A stretch of 64,000 bases of DNA from Clostridia bacterium (lineage in GTDB: Bacteria; Bacillota; Clostridia; Christensenellales; CAG-314). The position numbers were made by a program, and so were the translations under genes. The stretch lies in assembly GCA_028703495.1 (NCBI GenBank), contig JAQVMT010000005.1:43600-107599 (forward strand), in the 5' to 3' direction. Below are positions 1 through 10,181 of this stretch, piece by piece. The number at the start of each line of letters is the position of its first letter. Within the stretch, counting starts at the first letter, position 1. The notes under the pieces are model-generated. The model searched no databases. It was not told the origin of the DNA and saw nothing but the letters and a program-made list of their open reading frames with translations.

Positions 1-1033
1 CAAGAATGCTCGGGGTATAAACAACGATTACATATACATTGTCAACGACTTCGAGGATAGGACGGCTGTTTTGCCGTCAATCGAACCCACCAAGGAGAAT
101 ATATTAAACCGCGTGTTTGAAGCGGGCATCGTCGGACTGGGCGGAGCCGCCTTTCCGACCGCCGTCAAGCTCAAGCCTAAAACGCCGGTGGACGTGCTGG
201 TGATAAACGGTGCCGAGTGCGAGCCTTACCTTAATTGCGACTATCGTTTAATGCTGGAAAAGGCAGACGAGGTGGTCAAAGGCGTCAAGCTTATTGCAAC
301 CGCTTTGGGTGTGAGCGATATTTATGTGGGAATCGAGGTCAACAAGCCCTTGGCGATTGAGCTTTTAAGTAAATTTAATGGCATTAAGGTAATCCCTTTG
401 AAGAAGAAATACCCTCAGGGCGCGGAGAAGCAGCTCATCTATGCTTGCACAGGGCGAGTTGTGAAAACAGCTACATTGCCGTCGGATTCGGGTTGCGTTG
501 TACAGAACGTGGCGACTGCTTACGCGATTTACCAAGCCGTAAACGAGGGTAAACCGCTTTACGAAAGGATTATGACGATATCGGGGGGCGCAGTCAACCA
601 GCCCAAAAACATTTTGGTGAGGAGCGGAACGCCTATCAAGGCAATTTTGGACTTTTGCGGCGGCGTAAAGGACAACGTTACAAAGCTTATATTAGGCGGT
701 CCGATGATGGGTCAGGCGTTAGAAAACGACGACGTAATTTGCAACAAAGCCGATGGGGGACTGCTGGCTTTGACAGAGGAGGAAGCCTGTAGGGTGGAGC
801 CGTCTCCCTGCATAAATTGTTCGAGGTGCGCTCAACATTGTCCTATGCACCTAATGCCGATGTATATCGATTTTTACACGCTTGCAGGAAAATACGACAT
901 GGCTGTAAAGTACGGAGTCAACGACTGTTTCGAGTGCGGCGTATGCTCCTATGTTTGCCCCGCAAAGCGCACACTGGTGCAGAGCATCAAGCTGTGCAAG
1001 GGCAAATTGAAGGAAATGAGTGCGAAGAAGTAG
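1..1033 (+). CDS. rnfC: Electron transport complex subunit RnfC (5' end truncated by window edge)
   Basis: Reading frame open from base 2 with no stop; GLGGAAFPTAVKL, NGAECEPYL, two 4Fe-4S motifs CINCSRCAQHCP and CFECGVCSYVCP; first gene of rnf operon. The listed start at 71 (TTG) is internal. Confidence 0.95.
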   Translation, partial: KNARGINNDYIYIVNDFEDRTAVLPSIEPTKENILNRVFEAGIVGLGGAAFPTAVKLKPKTPVDVLVINGAECEPYLNCDYRLMLEKADEVVKGVKLIATALGVSDIYVGIEVNKPLAIELLSKFNGIKVIPLKKKYPQGAEKQLIYACTGRVVKTATLPSDSGCVVQNVATAYAIYQAVNEGKPLYERIMTISGGAVNQPKNILVRSGTPIKAILDFCGGVKDNVTKLILGGPMMGQALENDDVICNKADGGLLALTEEEACRVEPSPCINCSRCAQHCPMHLMPMYIDFYTLAGKYDMAVKYGVNDCFECGVCSYVCPAKRTLVQSIKLCKGKLKEMSAKK

Positions 1034-1165
1034 TCGGCTTTTTGATAAAGAGATACTTCTGGTGTATACTTGGCGAGTGTTTTTGGAGAACGCTAACAAA
1101 TACACGCTAATTAATGAATTGGATACGGATTGAAATAAAGACAGAAAAATCTTTCGGAGGTTTTT

Positions 1166-2134
1166 ATGAATACAAAACTTGTATACTCGGGTTCGCCTCA
1201 TATAAGGTCGAATTCATCCACGCGAAGAATAATGCTGGATGTTGTCATTGCATTGATTCCCGCGTGTGTTATGGGCGTTATTTGGTTCGGTTTACGCGCA
1301 TGGCTTTGGCTTGCACTGACCGTGATCTCGGCGGTTGTTTTCGAGTTTCTCTTCAATATCGTCATTAACAAAAAGAGCTTTTTGCAGTGCGTGAGGGAGT
1401 TCGACTTAACCTCGGTCGTGACGGGTATGCTTTTGGGAATGAATCTTTCGGTTTGCGTGGAGTGGTACGTATGCGTATTGGGAAGCGCGTTTGCCATAAT
1501 TGTGGTGAAGATGCTTTTCGGCGGTACGGGAAGGAACTTATTTAATCCCGCGATTGCCGGCAGAATTTTTCTGTTGCTGAGCTTTACCTCCATGACAAAG
1601 TATATGGCGGTGGGCGACGTATTCGGAGAATTGACTATTGCCGCGGGAGCTACGCCTTTGACCGAATTATACACTTCGGGAGTTGCAAACGCTTCGTTAT
1701 TGGATATGTTTATCGGAAGAATTCCCGGTACTATCGGTGAAACGAGCGCGGCTGCCTTGATTTTGGGTGGCATATATTTGGTTATCAGAAAGGTAATCGA
1801 CTTTAAGCTTCCGTTGATATACATAGGAGTTACGGGATTGCTTACCGTTGCTTTTTACGGCTTCGATTTCGGAATGTTTTTGCCGAGTATACTCGGCGGC
1901 GGACTGATGCTGGGAGCGATATTCATGGCAACAGACTACGTTACGACGCCAAACACCAAGCTCGGTAATATTATTTATTTTGTATTGTTGGGAGCTTTGA
2001 CGGCTGTATTGAGGTGGTATAAGTCAAGCGAATGCGTAAGCTATGCCATAATGATAATGAATATGACCGTTCCGCTTTTCGACAGATACATTGTCAATAA
2101 GCCTTTCGGGGCGCACGACAAGAAAAAGGCGTAA
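1166..2134 (+). CDS. rnfD: Electron transport complex subunit RnfD
   Basis: Multi-TM protein with GATPLTELYTSG flavinylation-type motif; SD cggagg; position in rnf operon. Confidence 0.95.
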   Translation: MNTKLVYSGSPHIRSNSSTRRIMLDVVIALIPACVMGVIWFGLRAWLWLALTVISAVVFEFLFNIVINKKSFLQCVREFDLTSVVTGMLLGMNLSVCVEWYVCVLGSAFAIIVVKMLFGGTGRNLFNPAIAGRIFLLLSFTSMTKYMAVGDVFGELTIAAGATPLTELYTSGVANASLLDMFIGRIPGTIGETSAAALILGGIYLVIRKVIDFKLPLIYIGVTGLLTVAFYGFDFGMFLPSILGGGLMLGAIFMATDYVTTPNTKLGNIIYFVLLGALTAVLRWYKSSECVSYAIMIMNMTVPLFDRYIVNKPFGAHDKKKA

Positions 2135-2158
2135 AGCAATTCGACAGGAGGTGTGCAG

Positions 2159-2800
2159 ATGTTCAACAAGGTTTCTATTAAGGCAATTATCGTGCTGGTA
2201 GTCATTGCAGTTCTATCGGGTGTGCTTTTGTCCGTGCTTTACGGAGTGCTTTATGTCTCCGAAGAGGAGAAGGAGCAGAATGCGCTAAAAAAGGTTTACG
2301 ACGGTGAATTGACCGAACGCCCCGAGCTGAACGAGAAATTTTCGTCTTACGAAAACAAAGGGAAGGTTACCAAGCTGTTCAGGTTCGAGGATGCGCTGAT
2401 TGTGGATGCGGTAGGCTACGGCGGCTACGGCGGCGGTTGGGTTGAGTGCTACGTTGTTATCGGTACAGACGGCGCAATCAAAAAGGTTGCTATCGTGGAT
2501 AACAACAATCAATCCTTCGTCGGAAACGTAACCGAGGCGATATTAAGTAAGAATTACGGCGAGATCAACCTATATGACATTGAGATGTTTAAATTGAGCG
2601 AAAATTCGGGTTCGGGTACTTTGGATTGGAGCGGTATCGTAATCGAATATTCGGGCGGAAGCGCGGCTGTCGGTGAAATTGCCTTTTCCAGTGGCGCATC
2701 CTACACCGAAACAGCCGTTATGAACGCCGTCAACAGTGCAGTCTATTACATCAAAAACGTGTATCCCGACGTTAAAAGCTTCGAGGAGGGTTGGCTATGA
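2159..2800 (+). CDS. rnfG: Electron transport complex subunit RnfG (FMN-binding)
   Basis: N-terminal TM, FMN-binding domain with SSGASYTETAV motif; start ATG 2159 preferred, 6-7 nt after AGGAGG. Confidence 0.93.
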   Translation: MFNKVSIKAIIVLVVIAVLSGVLLSVLYGVLYVSEEEKEQNALKKVYDGELTERPELNEKFSSYENKGKVTKLFRFEDALIVDAVGYGGYGGGWVECYVVIGTDGAIKKVAIVDNNNQSFVGNVTEAILSKNYGEINLYDIEMFKLSENSGSGTLDWSGIVIEYSGGSAAVGEIAFSSGASYTETAVMNAVNSAVYYIKNVYPDVKSFEEGWL

Positions 2801-3468
2801 AAAAGAACGAGTTTAAAAATATAGCGTTGGACGGATTGGCAAGGCAGAACCCTGTGTTCAGACTGATATTGGGAACCTGTCCTACGCTTGCATTATCTAC
2901 TGCCGTACTGAACGGGATAGGAATGGGAGTTGCGGTAATATTCGTTTTGGTGTTTTCCAACTTAATTATATCTTTGCTTAGGTCGGTTATTCCCGACAAG
3001 GTGAGAATCCCCGCGTTTATCATGGTAATCGCGACCTTTGTTACCATTGTGGATATGACGGTGGCGAAGTATCTTCCCGATCTCTACTCGTCGTTGGGAG
3101 TGTATCTGCCGTTAATCGTGGTTAACTGTATAATTTTGGGCAGAGCCGAAAGCTTCGCCAGCAGCAATAAGCCTGTGGCGGCAATATTCGACGGACTGTT
3201 TATGGGTTGCGGTTATACTCTTGCACTTGTTTTGATGTGTACGGTTAGAGAGATTTTGGGCGCGGGCAGTTTTTTGGGAATCAAACTTTGGGATTTTAGT
3301 ATCCCCTTTTTCTCCAAGTCTGCAGGCGCGTTTTTGACCTACGGACTGTTGCTTTGTGCGTTTAACGTGATTTATAATGCGGTGGTTAAGGCAAGAAAGA
3401 AAAAGCTTTACGGCGATTATATGAAAGAAAAATACGCAGATATCTCGACCGAGGAGGTGCAAGCATGA
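2797..3468 (+). CDS. rnfE: Electron transport complex subunit RnfE
   Basis: Multi-TM RnfE/NqrD-type; ATGA overlap with rnfG stop; RQNPVFRLILGTCPTLA motif. Confidence 0.95.
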   Translation: MKKNEFKNIALDGLARQNPVFRLILGTCPTLALSTAVLNGIGMGVAVIFVLVFSNLIISLLRSVIPDKVRIPAFIMVIATFVTIVDMTVAKYLPDLYSSLGVYLPLIVVNCIILGRAESFASSNKPVAAIFDGLFMGCGYTLALVLMCTVREILGAGSFLGIKLWDFSIPFFSKSAGAFLTYGLLLCAFNVIYNAVVKARKKKLYGDYMKEKYADISTEEVQA

Positions 3469-4046
3469 ACATATTTACCATAATAATCGGAGCTGTATTT
3501 GTAAACAACTTCATTTTGGTTAAATTTTTGGGCATTTGTCCCTTTTTGGGCGTGTCCAAAAAAACCGACTCGGCTTTGGGAATGGGAGTTGCGGTAATTT
3601 TCGTAATGACCTTGGCATCGCTGATAACTTATGTTTTGGATAAATGGTTGTTGAGCGCGTACGGATTGGAGTTTCTGCAAACCATCGTGTTTATCTTTGT
3701 AATTGCCGCGCTTGTGCAGATTGTGGAGATGATAATCAAAAAGATATCGCCGACCTTGTACAACGCGTTGGGAGTGTATCTTCCCTTAATTACAACCAAC
3801 TGTGCAATTTTGGGTGTGGCGTTGCTTTTGGTTACGGGCGAAGTTTACGGAGTTATGATAAACAATTTGTTCGAAGCTGTGCTTTACGGACTCTTTGCTG
3901 GTGTCGGCTTTACTTTGGCTCTGTTTTTGATGAGCGGCCTTCGCCAAAAGGTTGACAGCCTTCCTTTGCCCAAGGTGCTTAAGGGCTTTCCGATTACTCT
4001 TATCACCGCAAGCCTTATGGCTATGGCTTTTGCCGTGTTCGCATAA
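3465..4046 (+). CDS. rnfA: Electron transport complex subunit RnfA
   Basis: NNFILVKFLGICPFLGVSKK, VYLPLITTNCAILG; overlaps rnfE stop. Confidence 0.96.
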   Translation: MNIFTIIIGAVFVNNFILVKFLGICPFLGVSKKTDSALGMGVAVIFVMTLASLITYVLDKWLLSAYGLEFLQTIVFIFVIAALVQIVEMIIKKISPTLYNALGVYLPLITTNCAILGVALLLVTGEVYGVMINNLFEAVLYGLFAGVGFTLALFLMSGLRQKVDSLPLPKVLKGFPITLITASLMAMAFAVFA

Positions 4047-4057
4047 AAGGAGATACT

Positions 4058-4879
4058 ATGAATTGCTTTTTACTTGCAAGCAGTGTTAATTGGACTACCG
4101 TTTGGATTGCTTTGGCGATAATGTTCGGCGTAAGCATTGTGTTCGCCCTGCTGATTACGGTTATCAGCAAGGTTTTTGCCGTAAAAACCGACACGAGAGT
4201 GGAGGAGATTACGTCGTTGTTGCCAAACGCCAATTGTGGCGGTTGCGGCTATCCGGGCTGTGCGGGACTTGCACAAGCCATTGTGGACGGCAAGGCTCCT
4301 ATCGATGCCTGCGCACAATGCGTTAAGGCGAATCGTATCAAAATCGCCAATATTATGGGTGTAAGCTTTGAGGGCGGAGAAGAAACCATCGCGGTCGTTC
4401 ATTGCACGGGCGGCATCAAATGCGAGGACAAATATGAGTATAACGGCTACGGAGATTGCAAAAGCCAAAGCATTATGTCAGGCGGTCGCAAGATGTGCGA
4501 GGTCGGTTGCATGGGCGTAGGAAGCTGCGTCGATGCCTGTCCCTACTACGCCGTCGAGGTCAAAGAGGGCGTTGCCGTCGTCGACCAAAGCCTTTGCGTA
4601 AGCTGCGGAAACTGTATTCTTGCCTGTCCTAAAAAAATAATCGAAAGGATTCCCAAGTCGGCAAAGATATATATCGGCTGTTCGTCACGCTGTAAGGGCA
4701 AGGACGTTACACTAATGTGCAAATCCGGCTGTATAGGCTGCGGAATCTGCCAAAGAACCTGTAAACACGATGCAATACACCTGCAAAATAACGTTCCCGT
4801 CATTGACTATTCCAAATGCATCGGCTGTAAGGAATGTATGGCAAAATGCCCCCGTCACGTCATCAGAGAGTTGAAGTAA
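4058..4879 (+). CDS. rnfB: Electron transport complex subunit RnfB (multi-cluster ferredoxin)
   Basis: N-terminal TM, NCGGCGYPGCAGLA cluster motif, several CxxCxxCxxxC motifs. Confidence 0.95.
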   Translation: MNCFLLASSVNWTTVWIALAIMFGVSIVFALLITVISKVFAVKTDTRVEEITSLLPNANCGGCGYPGCAGLAQAIVDGKAPIDACAQCVKANRIKIANIMGVSFEGGEETIAVVHCTGGIKCEDKYEYNGYGDCKSQSIMSGGRKMCEVGCMGVGSCVDACPYYAVEVKEGVAVVDQSLCVSCGNCILACPKKIIERIPKSAKIYIGCSSRCKGKDVTLMCKSGCIGCGICQRTCKHDAIHLQNNVPVIDYSKCIGCKECMAKCPRHVIRELK

Positions 4880-4880
4880 C

Positions 4881-5017
4881 AAACAGCGAAGCTATGCTTA
4901 CGGACTTTGTTGCTTGCCCGACAGCGCACTGTATTTTCAGACAGCGAAGCTGTGCTTATAGGCTTTGGGTTATTACGAGTGTATTCATCAGTGAAGCTGT
5001 GTATTCGGACTTCGGAA
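4881..5017 (+). repeat. Three diverged repeats of cAGCGAAGCTrTGyTTayrGgCTTtg downstream of rnfB
   Basis: Copies at about 4881-4910, 4938-4968 and 4987-5017 aligned by eye. Confidence 0.7.
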
Positions 5018-5100
5018 TTTAGCGATTATTTTCATCATGCATATGACTCGCGACATCAAAACGTTATCGAATGACGCGACCGATTTCTTTATTGTTTAAT

Positions 5101-5129
5101 TGTAGGGGCGAACCTATGTATTCGCCCGC
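5101..5129. repeat. Dispersed hairpin repeat TGTAGGGGCGAACCTATGTATTCGCCCG
   Basis: GGGCGAA/TTCGCCC inverted repeat; near-identical element at 21985-22012. Confidence 0.8.
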
Positions 5130-5458
5130 TTTATTTCCGATCTTTTCTTATGCAAGATTAAAAATGAAAGCCCAAAATAATAACTTTTTATTGGTAAAGG
5201 TACTTCACAGAACCGAAAAAGTGTGATATAGTATATCGGAGTTAAGAATAATGCGGAAAATGTGGTTATTACCGCGGATATTCCGTTAATTCGGCGGATA
5301 ATCGCACAAATCGCTTTGGCTTACGATTAACCAAAATACGTTAGGTTGGGTTTGAGGTTGAGCGTGGTGCATGCATACCGTTGTTTATCGATGTGTATGC
5401 ATTTACTTTGTGAGGTTGATGAAGCCGCGGTTGTAATAATTACGAAAAGGAATGTGAA

Positions 5459-6970
5459 ATGGAAAGAATTGGATTGATTGACATTGGTTCGAATACCGCG
5501 AGGTTGGTAATATTCGATGTATTGGACGGAGGATATTTCACTTTGGTTGAGGAGATGCGGGAAGCCGTACGCTTGGGAGAGACCGAAAAAGACGGTTCCT
5601 TGAAGGCTACGCGTGCAATGCAGGCTATCAACACGCTAAAGACCTTCAAGAAGGTATGCGCTGTATACAATGTCGACAGGATTGTGGCTATGGCAACGGC
5701 TGCCGTAAGAAGGGCGAGGAACAAGCGCACTTTTTTGAATGAGATATACAACATAACGGGAATAAAGGTAAGAGAACTGTCGGAAACCGAAGAAGCGACC
5801 TATGTATATCAGGGCGTAATCAACTCTATGGACATACCAAAGGGTTTGATTATGGAAATTGGCGGTGGAAGTACCAAGCTTGTATATTACAACAGGAGGA
5901 ACATACTTCAGGTTGCGTCCTTCCCGTTTGGTGCGGTTACGTTAATGGAAATGTTCAACGACGGCGAGACAAAGTCTGTGGACATTGCCGACAAGATTGA
6001 GGTATATGTAAAGGAGAGGCTTGATACGTTAGGTTGGTTGAAGGAATTGGATCCTGATACCCAGCTTATCGGAGTTGGTGGCAGCTTCAGGAATCTCGCC
6101 CGCATTATCCGTCGGGTAACGGGTTATCCGTTGGATATGTTGCACAATTATCCTATATCGAAGGCGGACATTATCAATATCCACAACAAGCTTAAGGGCT
6201 TGGATTTTGACAAGAAGATGAGAATCAAGGGTATTTCATCGGTTCGCGCCGACGTCTTTCCCTATGCGCTTACGGCGATCAAGGCTTTTGTGGAGTATGT
6301 CGGACTTAACAGAATCGTTACGGGAAGCTGCGGATTGAGAGAGGGCTTCATGTTCAATTACGCCGTTCCGCAGACAATTGAAAAGCCTATTTCGGATGTT
6401 TTGGGTCATTCGTTGATGACCTATGTTAAGACGCTTGAACAGGATCAAAAACACTGTGAGCAGGTGTTTTTCCTTTGTGTACAGTTATTTAAACAGCTAA
6501 GGGTTTTACATAAATTCCCCAGAGGATATATAAAGATTTTGAGAATTGCAAGCTTTATGGTTAACGCCGGAAAACGTTTCAAATTCTATCAGAATCAAAA
6601 GCACGCGGCTTATATGATACTCAACAGTAACATATTCGGCGTGACACACCATGATTTGGTTATGAGCGCGTTGATTACCGAAATGTATCCTACGGGCGAT
6701 GTGCTTCAAAAGGATTGGGAGCGATTCGGCGACATAATCAATGACGAGGATATGGAGATTGCCAAGAAGCTTGCGGTTATTTTCAAGCTTGCGGTCGCCT
6801 TCGATAAGAGTATGAGCGGTGCCATCACCGAAATTAACTGTGATGTCTTGGGTGACAGCGTAATAATGAAAATCGAGGTTAACGGCGATGCCAGCCTTGA
6901 AATAAGAGAGGCAGCGCATGCCGCCGTGGATTTCCGAAGGATCTTTAAAAAGAATTTGGATATTCTATAA
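5459..6970 (+). CDS. Ppx/GppA family exopolyphosphatase
   Basis: IGLIDIGSNTARLVIFDV, GLIMEIGGGSTKLVYY, GVGGSFRNLARI; HD-type C-terminal region. Confidence 0.93.
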   Translation: MERIGLIDIGSNTARLVIFDVLDGGYFTLVEEMREAVRLGETEKDGSLKATRAMQAINTLKTFKKVCAVYNVDRIVAMATAAVRRARNKRTFLNEIYNITGIKVRELSETEEATYVYQGVINSMDIPKGLIMEIGGGSTKLVYYNRRNILQVASFPFGAVTLMEMFNDGETKSVDIADKIEVYVKERLDTLGWLKELDPDTQLIGVGGSFRNLARIIRRVTGYPLDMLHNYPISKADIINIHNKLKGLDFDKKMRIKGISSVRADVFPYALTAIKAFVEYVGLNRIVTGSCGLREGFMFNYAVPQTIEKPISDVLGHSLMTYVKTLEQDQKHCEQVFFLCVQLFKQLRVLHKFPRGYIKILRIASFMVNAGKRFKFYQNQKHAAYMILNSNIFGVTHHDLVMSALITEMYPTGDVLQKDWERFGDIINDEDMEIAKKLAVIFKLAVAFDKSMSGAITEINCDVLGDSVIMKIEVNGDASLEIREAAHAAVDFRRIFKKNLDIL

Positions 6971-7029
6971 GATACTATTACATATCTGCCGACAACAGCG
7001 TTTTAAAGCGGTTGGTCGGTGTAAATAGA

Positions 7030-7060
7030 AAGCGGTTGCTTATACGCAACCGCTTTTTTG
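7030..7060 (+). terminator. Intrinsic terminator after ppx
   Basis: AAGCGGTTGC-TTATAC-GCAACCGCTTTTTT. Confidence 0.85.
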
Positions 7061-7170
7061 CCTTTCATTATAGTATTCATATATGAGATAGTATTATCGT
7101 CAGTCACGATTTCGGACTATATTAGCTAAACGATAATCGTTCTATTTCATACAGTTTTGCGATTTAGAAG

Positions 7171-7280
7171 ACAAACTCTTTGTTTGCATTGGTTTTTCTA
7201 TCAAATCTTTGCTTGCAGTGGTAATTTAAAAACTCTTTGCTTGCAGTGACGGCTAACAAATCTTTGCGACTATTACGGTG
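7171..7280 (-). repeat. Four diverged tandem copies (~27-29 bp) of the 3' end of spoIIE
   Basis: Minus strand: GTCGCAAAGATTTGTTAG (CDS end), GCAAGCAAAGAGTTTTTAA, GCAAGCAAAGATTTGATAG, GCAAACAAAGAGTTTGT. Confidence 0.75.
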
Positions 7281-9514
7281 ATGTCGTCGTTGGGTTGAGG
7301 AGTAAGGTTTAGAGCCTGTTTGATTATGGCGTTTGCCAAGGCTTGCGGATCGTGTTCGGGTTGGCAGGAAACAAATCGGAGCAAGCTGTTTCTGTTGAAG
7401 GCTTCGAGCAGTCCGTCGCTAAAAAGGACGATAAGGTCGTTTACGTTGAGTGCGGTCTTGGATATTGAAGGGGAAATATTCTCCAAAACGCCCAAAGGGA
7501 GTGAGCCGCCCTCTACCACGTCGTATTCACCGTTGATGCGGATGATGCTCGAGGGTGCGCCGATTTTTATGAGATCGCAAAGCCCGTTTGCTAAATTTAT
7601 TATGCAGATGTCCATCGCAGAGAACGTTTCGTCATTGTTTACGACAAGCAGTTTATTAACGCAGTTTAAGATGATTTCGTTGTCGAAGCCCGCCTTATAG
7701 AAGTTTTCCACCAAAGAAATGGCGCGGTTGCTGACTCTTTCGGCTTTTTCGCCGCTTCCCATCCCGTCGCAAATTGCGAGCATAAACTTATCGTTGGCGA
7801 TTTTTAGGAAGGAGTGTGAGTCGCCGCTCACGTTGCTTTGATATTTTTTGACCGCTTGGAAGCCGAAAAGCACATCGAAACGAGGTTGCGGCTTTATATG
7901 GAGCACGCGCCACTCGTTGTTGTCGGTGTACTCTGCCTTGTCGATCATATAGGGTGCTTGCAGGACGTCACTCACTATGTCCATCAGCTGCGGGTGGTTG
8001 CTGTCGTTTATGTCTATTACAAGCGTTAAGTTCATATTTCCGTTTTCGCCGTAGCATACGGCTTCCTTGACCAAAATATTCCGTATACCGAGTTCCTCAA
8101 TCAAGTGCCTTTCCTTTTTACCGTCGAAGGAAAGGGCGCATTTCGACTCCTTGGAAAGACTTTGCAGGAGCTTGCTCACGCCTCCAAGCTGTTCGCCTAT
8201 CAAAAGCTTGCTGTTGTCGGCGGTGGTTGTCATTTCGTGATAATGCTTGTAGTTTGCCGCCTGATGATTTATGCAGGCGATAACCGCGTTAAGTCGTCCG
8301 CAGCGGCTACTCAAATAGCCGTCCACGTCGAGAATTGTTGCTTTGCCTCGGCTAAGAGCCGTTTGGATAAGCGAAAGCAGGCTGTCTTGAGTATCCTCCG
8401 CGTGCAGACGTTGGCATTTCATTCGCTCGGGGCAGGAAATACATACTTGTTCGTCAACCTCCTTGAGCAGCTCGTGTTGCGCTCTTTCCACGGGCAGAAC
8501 GCCCTTAACCATGGACTTAAAGGACAATTCCATCGAAAAGAAAATCTCGCTTAACTTGAAAAGCTTATCTGCGGTGTTGTTTCGGAGTCGGTTGATGATA
8601 TGTCGCGAGGAGTATTGCTCTTGTTTTTTATACCTGTTTTTGAGGGAGTTTAAAAGGCTTGTGGGAATAACCATAAAGCACAGAGAGCCGAGTACGCAGG
8701 CTGTGACATTTTGAACGGTTACATCTGCTTGCGTGATCAAAAGCAGAAGGGCGTCTGAGACTATCAAAGCCAATGCCGCGATATAGCGGTTGATTCGCAT
8801 AAAGGGAAGCACAATCAACGCCCAAAGGCAAAAGACCGAGATGTAGTTGAGTCCGAATTCCGTGATACAGCCGGCTCCTGCGATCACGGCGCAAATTAAT
8901 CCGCCCTGTCCGCCGAAAATGTAGGTCGCACAAAGGATAACAACAGGTGCGGTAAATCTTATCAAGCTGAATCCCCAAAGTGTGATCGCGCACACTCCTC
9001 TCATAAGGCAGAAAAAGAAAAGGCAAACTGCGATGGATTGCTCTACGGGAATACGAAACCTTTTTTTGCGCTTGTTGTAAACCTTTATGCTTAAACTGCA
9101 AATAAGAGTGAAAACAGCGCAAATCGCCACACCCAGCAACCTTTCAAGCAGGATATCGACCGAAGTTAACCCAATACCTATGTATAAGCAAAGCGAAAGT
9201 CCCTCAATAAGATAGAAAAAGAGAATCCTTGGATTGAATCTCTTGATGTGAATGATACTTTTGAAAATAAGCAAGGGCAACGCCATTCCCGCAGAAAGTA
9301 AAAGCCCCGATTCCTTAACGAGTGCGCTTAAGACGAAGGCTATCGCATAGAAATACGGTATTTCGCAATATATTACTATTACCGCATACAGTGCGAATGC
9401 GAAAAGAATGCCATACCCCAAGCTATTCAGCCTAAGCATAACAAATGCAGCGAAGGAAACAAGCGCACGCAATATATCCCTTATCGAAAGCGGCGCGGTT
9501 TTTGCTTCAATCAT
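7253..9514 (-). CDS. spoIIE: Stage II sporulation protein E-like PP2C phosphatase (multi-TM + PP2C domain)
   Basis: N-terminal TM segments; C-terminal FMLAICDGMGSGEKAERVSNRAISLVENF and LIVLFSDGLLEAF; start taken as MIEAKTAPLS (ATG 9514). Confidence 0.9.
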   Translation of the reverse strand: MIEAKTAPLSIRDILRALVSFAAFVMLRLNSLGYGILFAFALYAVIVIYCEIPYFYAIAFVLSALVKESGLLLSAGMALPLLIFKSIIHIKRFNPRILFFYLIEGLSLCLYIGIGLTSVDILLERLLGVAICAVFTLICSLSIKVYNKRKKRFRIPVEQSIAVCLFFFCLMRGVCAITLWGFSLIRFTAPVVILCATYIFGGQGGLICAVIAGAGCITEFGLNYISVFCLWALIVLPFMRINRYIAALALIVSDALLLLITQADVTVQNVTACVLGSLCFMVIPTSLLNSLKNRYKKQEQYSSRHIINRLRNNTADKLFKLSEIFFSMELSFKSMVKGVLPVERAQHELLKEVDEQVCISCPERMKCQRLHAEDTQDSLLSLIQTALSRGKATILDVDGYLSSRCGRLNAVIACINHQAANYKHYHEMTTTADNSKLLIGEQLGGVSKLLQSLSKESKCALSFDGKKERHLIEELGIRNILVKEAVCYGENGNMNLTLVIDINDSNHPQLMDIVSDVLQAPYMIDKAEYTDNNEWRVLHIKPQPRFDVLFGFQAVKKYQSNVSGDSHSFLKIANDKFMLAICDGMGSGEKAERVSNRAISLVENFYKAGFDNEIILNCVNKLLVVNNDETFSAMDICIINLANGLCDLIKIGAPSSIIRINGEYDVVEGGSLPLGVLENISPSISKTALNVNDLIVLFSDGLLEAFNRNSLLRFVSCQPEHDPQALANAIIKQALNLTPQPNDDITVIVAKIC

Positions 9515-10097
9515 ACTCCCCCCTTTGGTAGCACTATGTACCCGAAAGCAAAAAATATATGATACTAATCCGCGTCTGGTTATGTAAAATTTTTTGGCGT
9601 TCTTCCGATGCATATTTTCCAAAAAAGCTCAAACGTAGCATTGCTACCGATTGCACTTTTAGACATTTCGTCTTTAAAAATCTGCTCGCCAAATTTACAA
9701 AACCGGAATCTATTAGTATTTGTATAGGTAAATTAAGTTTTTTAGCATTAGTAAAGAAATCGAATCTTCGGTAAAAGAAATTATGTAAAAACATCGAGCA
9801 GCAACGTTATTTGCCGTTTCCTTGAGTTTATATTATATTGACTGTCGAATACGGTAAAACAACTTGGAAATTTGTTTAAAAAAGTAGAATAAGTCAAAAT
9901 GTTTCGGAGAGGAAGTTTTTTTCGCGCTTGCTTCGCGCCTGTTTCCAACCGATTATCGAGCCGAACGCACCGATATTAAAGCGTTATCGGCTATGTATGT
10001 TCATGTAAAAAGGCTTAAAGAACACTAAAAGCCCTAAAAAAGTGCAAAAAGAATGCGATATTGTAAATCGCATTCCAAATGAGAAGGGAGTAATAAA

Positions 10098-10181
10098 ATG
10101 AAGAACACAACTTCTGTGTCATTCCTACAGAGTTTATATAATGAATATGTACTTATTATTAATTTTTGTTTAAGTCTTTAA
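10098..10181 (+). CDS. Possible 27-aa small ORF (MKNTTSVSFLQSLYNEYVLIINFCLSL)
   Basis: AAGGGAG SD 7 nt upstream of ATG; stop TAA 10179-10181; not in supplied ORF track because short. Confidence 0.3.
   Translation: MKNTTSVSFLQSLYNEYVLIINFCLSL

Noticed and set aside
71-1033. TTG start at 71 as true N-terminus of RnfC
   Set aside because: Frame is open to the window edge and reads KNARGINNDYIYIVNDFEDRTAVLPSIEP; the real start lies upstream of the window.
1198-1824. 208-aa minus-strand ORF opposite rnfD
   Set aside because: Antisense to a clear rnfD; composition reflects the complementary strand of a TM protein.
9559-9774. Overlapping opposite-strand ORFs upstream of spoIIE (71 and 86 aa)
   Set aside because: AT-rich intergenic, no SD, no domain resemblance; probably chance.
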